From JBPCIX01 sp051005875 (GTDB lineage Bacteria > Actinomycetota > CADDZG01 > JAHWKV01), in assembly GCA_051005875.1 (NCBI GenBank), contig JBPCIX010000059.1:1-32850 (forward strand): 32,850 nucleotides of DNA, written 5' to 3'. Shown one piece after another: positions 31,568 to 32,850 of this stretch. A program made the translations under genes and the position numbers. How positions within the stretch are numbered: the first letter of the stretch is position 1; each line of letters begins with the position of its first letter. Below the pieces are notes generated by a model that saw only the letters and a list, made by a program, of their open reading frames with translations, was not told the origin of the DNA and did not search any database.

Positions 31568-31694
31568 AATCTCCTCTCCCTTTTTGCACTCCAATTTTAG
31601 CACTACTCAAAAACAGTGCAAGCAGAAATTGCCCGCGCAACTTTCCCGAGAGCTTCGTCCGAGACATTCTTCGCAGAAGGAGCCTAAAAGGATT

Positions 31695-31737
31695 TTCTAA
31701 ACAAGGGGGTCCTAGGTTAGAATTTTTCCTAACATGG
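31695..31737. promoter_or_regulatory. Candidate LysR operator region
   Basis: TTCTAA (31695-31700) and TTAGAA (31717-31722) form a dyad with 16-bp spacing. TTAG-N8-CTAA follows just before the LysR start. LysR-type proteins usually bind such dyads beside their own gene. The half-site matches the dyad at 10535-10561. Confidence 0.4.
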
Positions 31738-31747
31738 GACGAATTCG

Positions 31748-32677
31748 TTGACGTTCGGCCAACTAAGGACTTTTCTTGAGGTCTCCCGCCATGGCTCCAT
31801 ACGCGCCGCAGCGGCTTCATTGATGGTCACCGAGCCCTCAGTTTCGGCCACAGTGACCTCGCTTAGCCACGAGATAGGCGTCGATCTTCTGCAACGAGAC
31901 GGCCGTGGAATTCGGTTGACCGCAGCGGGCTTGCAGCTGGCCAAGTACGCTGCCGAAATCTTGGGACTGGCTGAACAAGCATCGAGCAGGGTCCGGGAGG
32001 CCGGCGGAAAGACCGGGCGTCTTCACCTTGCGGCCGTCACAACGGCTGGGGAGCATGTACTGCCGCCGGTCCTAAAGCTCTTCAAGGAGCAACAGCCAAA
32101 AGTTCAGATCTGGATGGAAGTGGGTAACCGGGTTTCGCTTTTTGAATATCTGTATTCAAGACAGGCCGACCTCGCAATTGGAGGACGCCCGCCGGCAGAC
32201 TCGAAAATTGCAGGCGAGCCCTTTCTTGAAAACCGCTTGCTGATTGTAAGTGCCCCCGACCATCCGCTGGCCAAAAAAAGAGCCCTAGAACCGGCCCAGC
32301 TCGCCAATCAAACCTGGCTTCTCAGGGAGAGTGGATCGGGGACCAGAGAAGCCCTGGAAGAGTTCCAGAAAAAACATCATATTGAGCCCGGCGGCACGAT
32401 GACGCTTGGGAGCAACGGGGCGGTCAAGCATGCCGCCATCGCGGGTTTGGGCATAACCATGATTTCAACCCACGCCATTGCCGCAGAACTTGCATCCGGG
32501 ACGCTGGCGAGACTTCGAGTACCGGGGACCCCGCTTAAGCGGGAATGGTTTGTGAACTATCTGGCCGACACTCCCCCGCAAGGCAGCGTCCTCGAATTTC
32601 TACGCCTACTGAGGTCCCCGGCCGCGCGCCGGGCAATAGACCAATGGTTCGGCCCGGCCAAAAAATTCGTGGCATAG
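31748..32677 (+). CDS. LysR-type transcriptional regulator (CbbR/CysB-like)
   Basis: The 309-residue protein has an N-terminal winged helix-turn-helix (residues 1-60: LRTFLEVSRHGSIRAAAASL then TEPSVSATVTSLSHEIG) and a C-terminal effector domain with the two-lobe pattern LAIGGRPPADS, LIVSAPDHPLAKK, WLLRESGSGTREALEEF and GLGITMIST. The RESGSGTR stretch is typical of CbbR-like regulators responding to small metabolites. The start is TTG 31748, with only a weak GGGACG upstream. It could control the CooC-type genes or the hydrogenase genes. A 50-bp repeat array follows the stop. Confidence 0.93.
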   Translation: MTFGQLRTFLEVSRHGSIRAAAASLMVTEPSVSATVTSLSHEIGVDLLQRDGRGIRLTAAGLQLAKYAAEILGLAEQASSRVREAGGKTGRLHLAAVTTAGEHVLPPVLKLFKEQQPKVQIWMEVGNRVSLFEYLYSRQADLAIGGRPPADSKIAGEPFLENRLLIVSAPDHPLAKKRALEPAQLANQTWLLRESGSGTREALEEFQKKHHIEPGGTMTLGSNGAVKHAAIAGLGITMISTHAIAAELASGTLARLRVPGTPLKREWFVNYLADTPPQGSVLEFLRLLRSPAARRAIDQWFGPAKKFVA

Positions 32678-32684
32678 GCGGCTG

Positions 32685-32850
32685 AGAGCGTTCCTGCGCC
32701 GCGTTCTGAGAGCGTTCCTGCGCCACGAGCGCAAGGCGCGGGCTTGCGCCGCGTTCTGAGAACGTTCCTGCGCCACGAGCGCAAGGCGCGGGCTTGCGCC
32801 GCGTTCTGAGAGCGTTCCTGCGCCACGAGCGCAAGGCGCGGGCTTGCGCC
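32685..32850 (+). repeat. Tandem 50-bp repeat array running off the window
   Basis: Three complete 50-bp copies (32701-32750, 32751-32800, 32801-32850) differ by one base (A for G at 32762), preceded by a partial copy at 32685-32700. Each copy contains a hairpin GCGCAAG, 7-nt loop, CTTGCGC (first at 32729-32749). It is noncoding and lacks the spacers of a CRISPR array. The end lies outside the window, so copy number is unknown. Confidence 0.92.

Noticed and set aside
32685..32850. CRISPR array
   Set aside because: The 50-bp units are contiguous with no unique spacers between them.

Overview
The window looks like chromosome from an uncultured or little-studied member of the Actinomycetota. 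The reasons are a group 1h (group 5, Hhy-type) [NiFe]-hydrogenase, frequent GTG/TTG starts, ATGA-type gene overlaps, probable leaderless promoters and a histone-H1-like lysine/alanine/proline tail. This assignment is an inference; no rRNA or tRNA gene was seen.

Layout. (1) About 1-2230, + strand: three related small proteins, each with one N-terminal membrane segment and a low-complexity polar helical domain, ending at a strong bidirectional terminator. (2) 2249-3520: a membrane-anchored hypothetical protein and a divergent zinc-ribbon-like protein. (3) 3629-10191, + strand: promoter with dyad and four 11-bp tandem repeats, hydrogenase small and large subunits, a terminator, then a protease-like protein, a NifU-C scaffold protein, an unknown protein, a proline-rich/KSPAKK-tail protein and a DUF1059 protein. 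(4) 10188-18471, mostly - strand: an Nfu_N-only protein, small unknowns, a CoxE-like VWA protein, a MoxR AAA+ ATPase, a TPR protein, a HybD-like hydrogenase protease, a small Cys/His-rich ORF and a second hydrogenase large subunit with no small-subunit partner, followed upstream by a double-SIS protein (18624-19886). (5) 20030-28432, - strand: a surface polysaccharide locus with four GT4 glycosyltransferases, a methyltransferase, a deacetylase, an NAD-dependent epimerase and a WecA/MraY-type transferase, plus a cupredoxin lipoprotein. (6) 28429-31206: three CooC/MinD-type ATPases around a small membrane protein, then a STAS protein, a LysR regulator and a 50-bp tandem repeat that runs off the window end.

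The most striking observation is that two of the three CooC-type ATPases are each interrupted by a single in-frame TGA exactly at a cysteine of the family's metal-binding CxC motif. One reads U-T-C, the other C-A-U, and each TGA is followed at the right distance by a hairpin resembling a bacterial SECIS element. The simplest reading is that both are selenoproteins, with selenocysteine in complementary positions of the metal site. No selenocysteine machinery gene lies in this window, so this needs a genome check.

The second is the orphan hydrogenase large subunit (16714-18471). It keeps all four active-site cysteines but stops exactly at the residue where other large subunits are cut by the maturation protease, as if encoded in the processed state.

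Together the genes suggest an H2-oxidising (possibly trace-gas scavenging) actinobacterium with an elaborate metal-centre maturation set: two protease-like proteins, a split Nfu iron-sulfur scaffold, a MoxR/VWA chaperone pair and CooC-type nickel-handling ATPases. No carbon monoxide dehydrogenase catalytic gene lies in the window.
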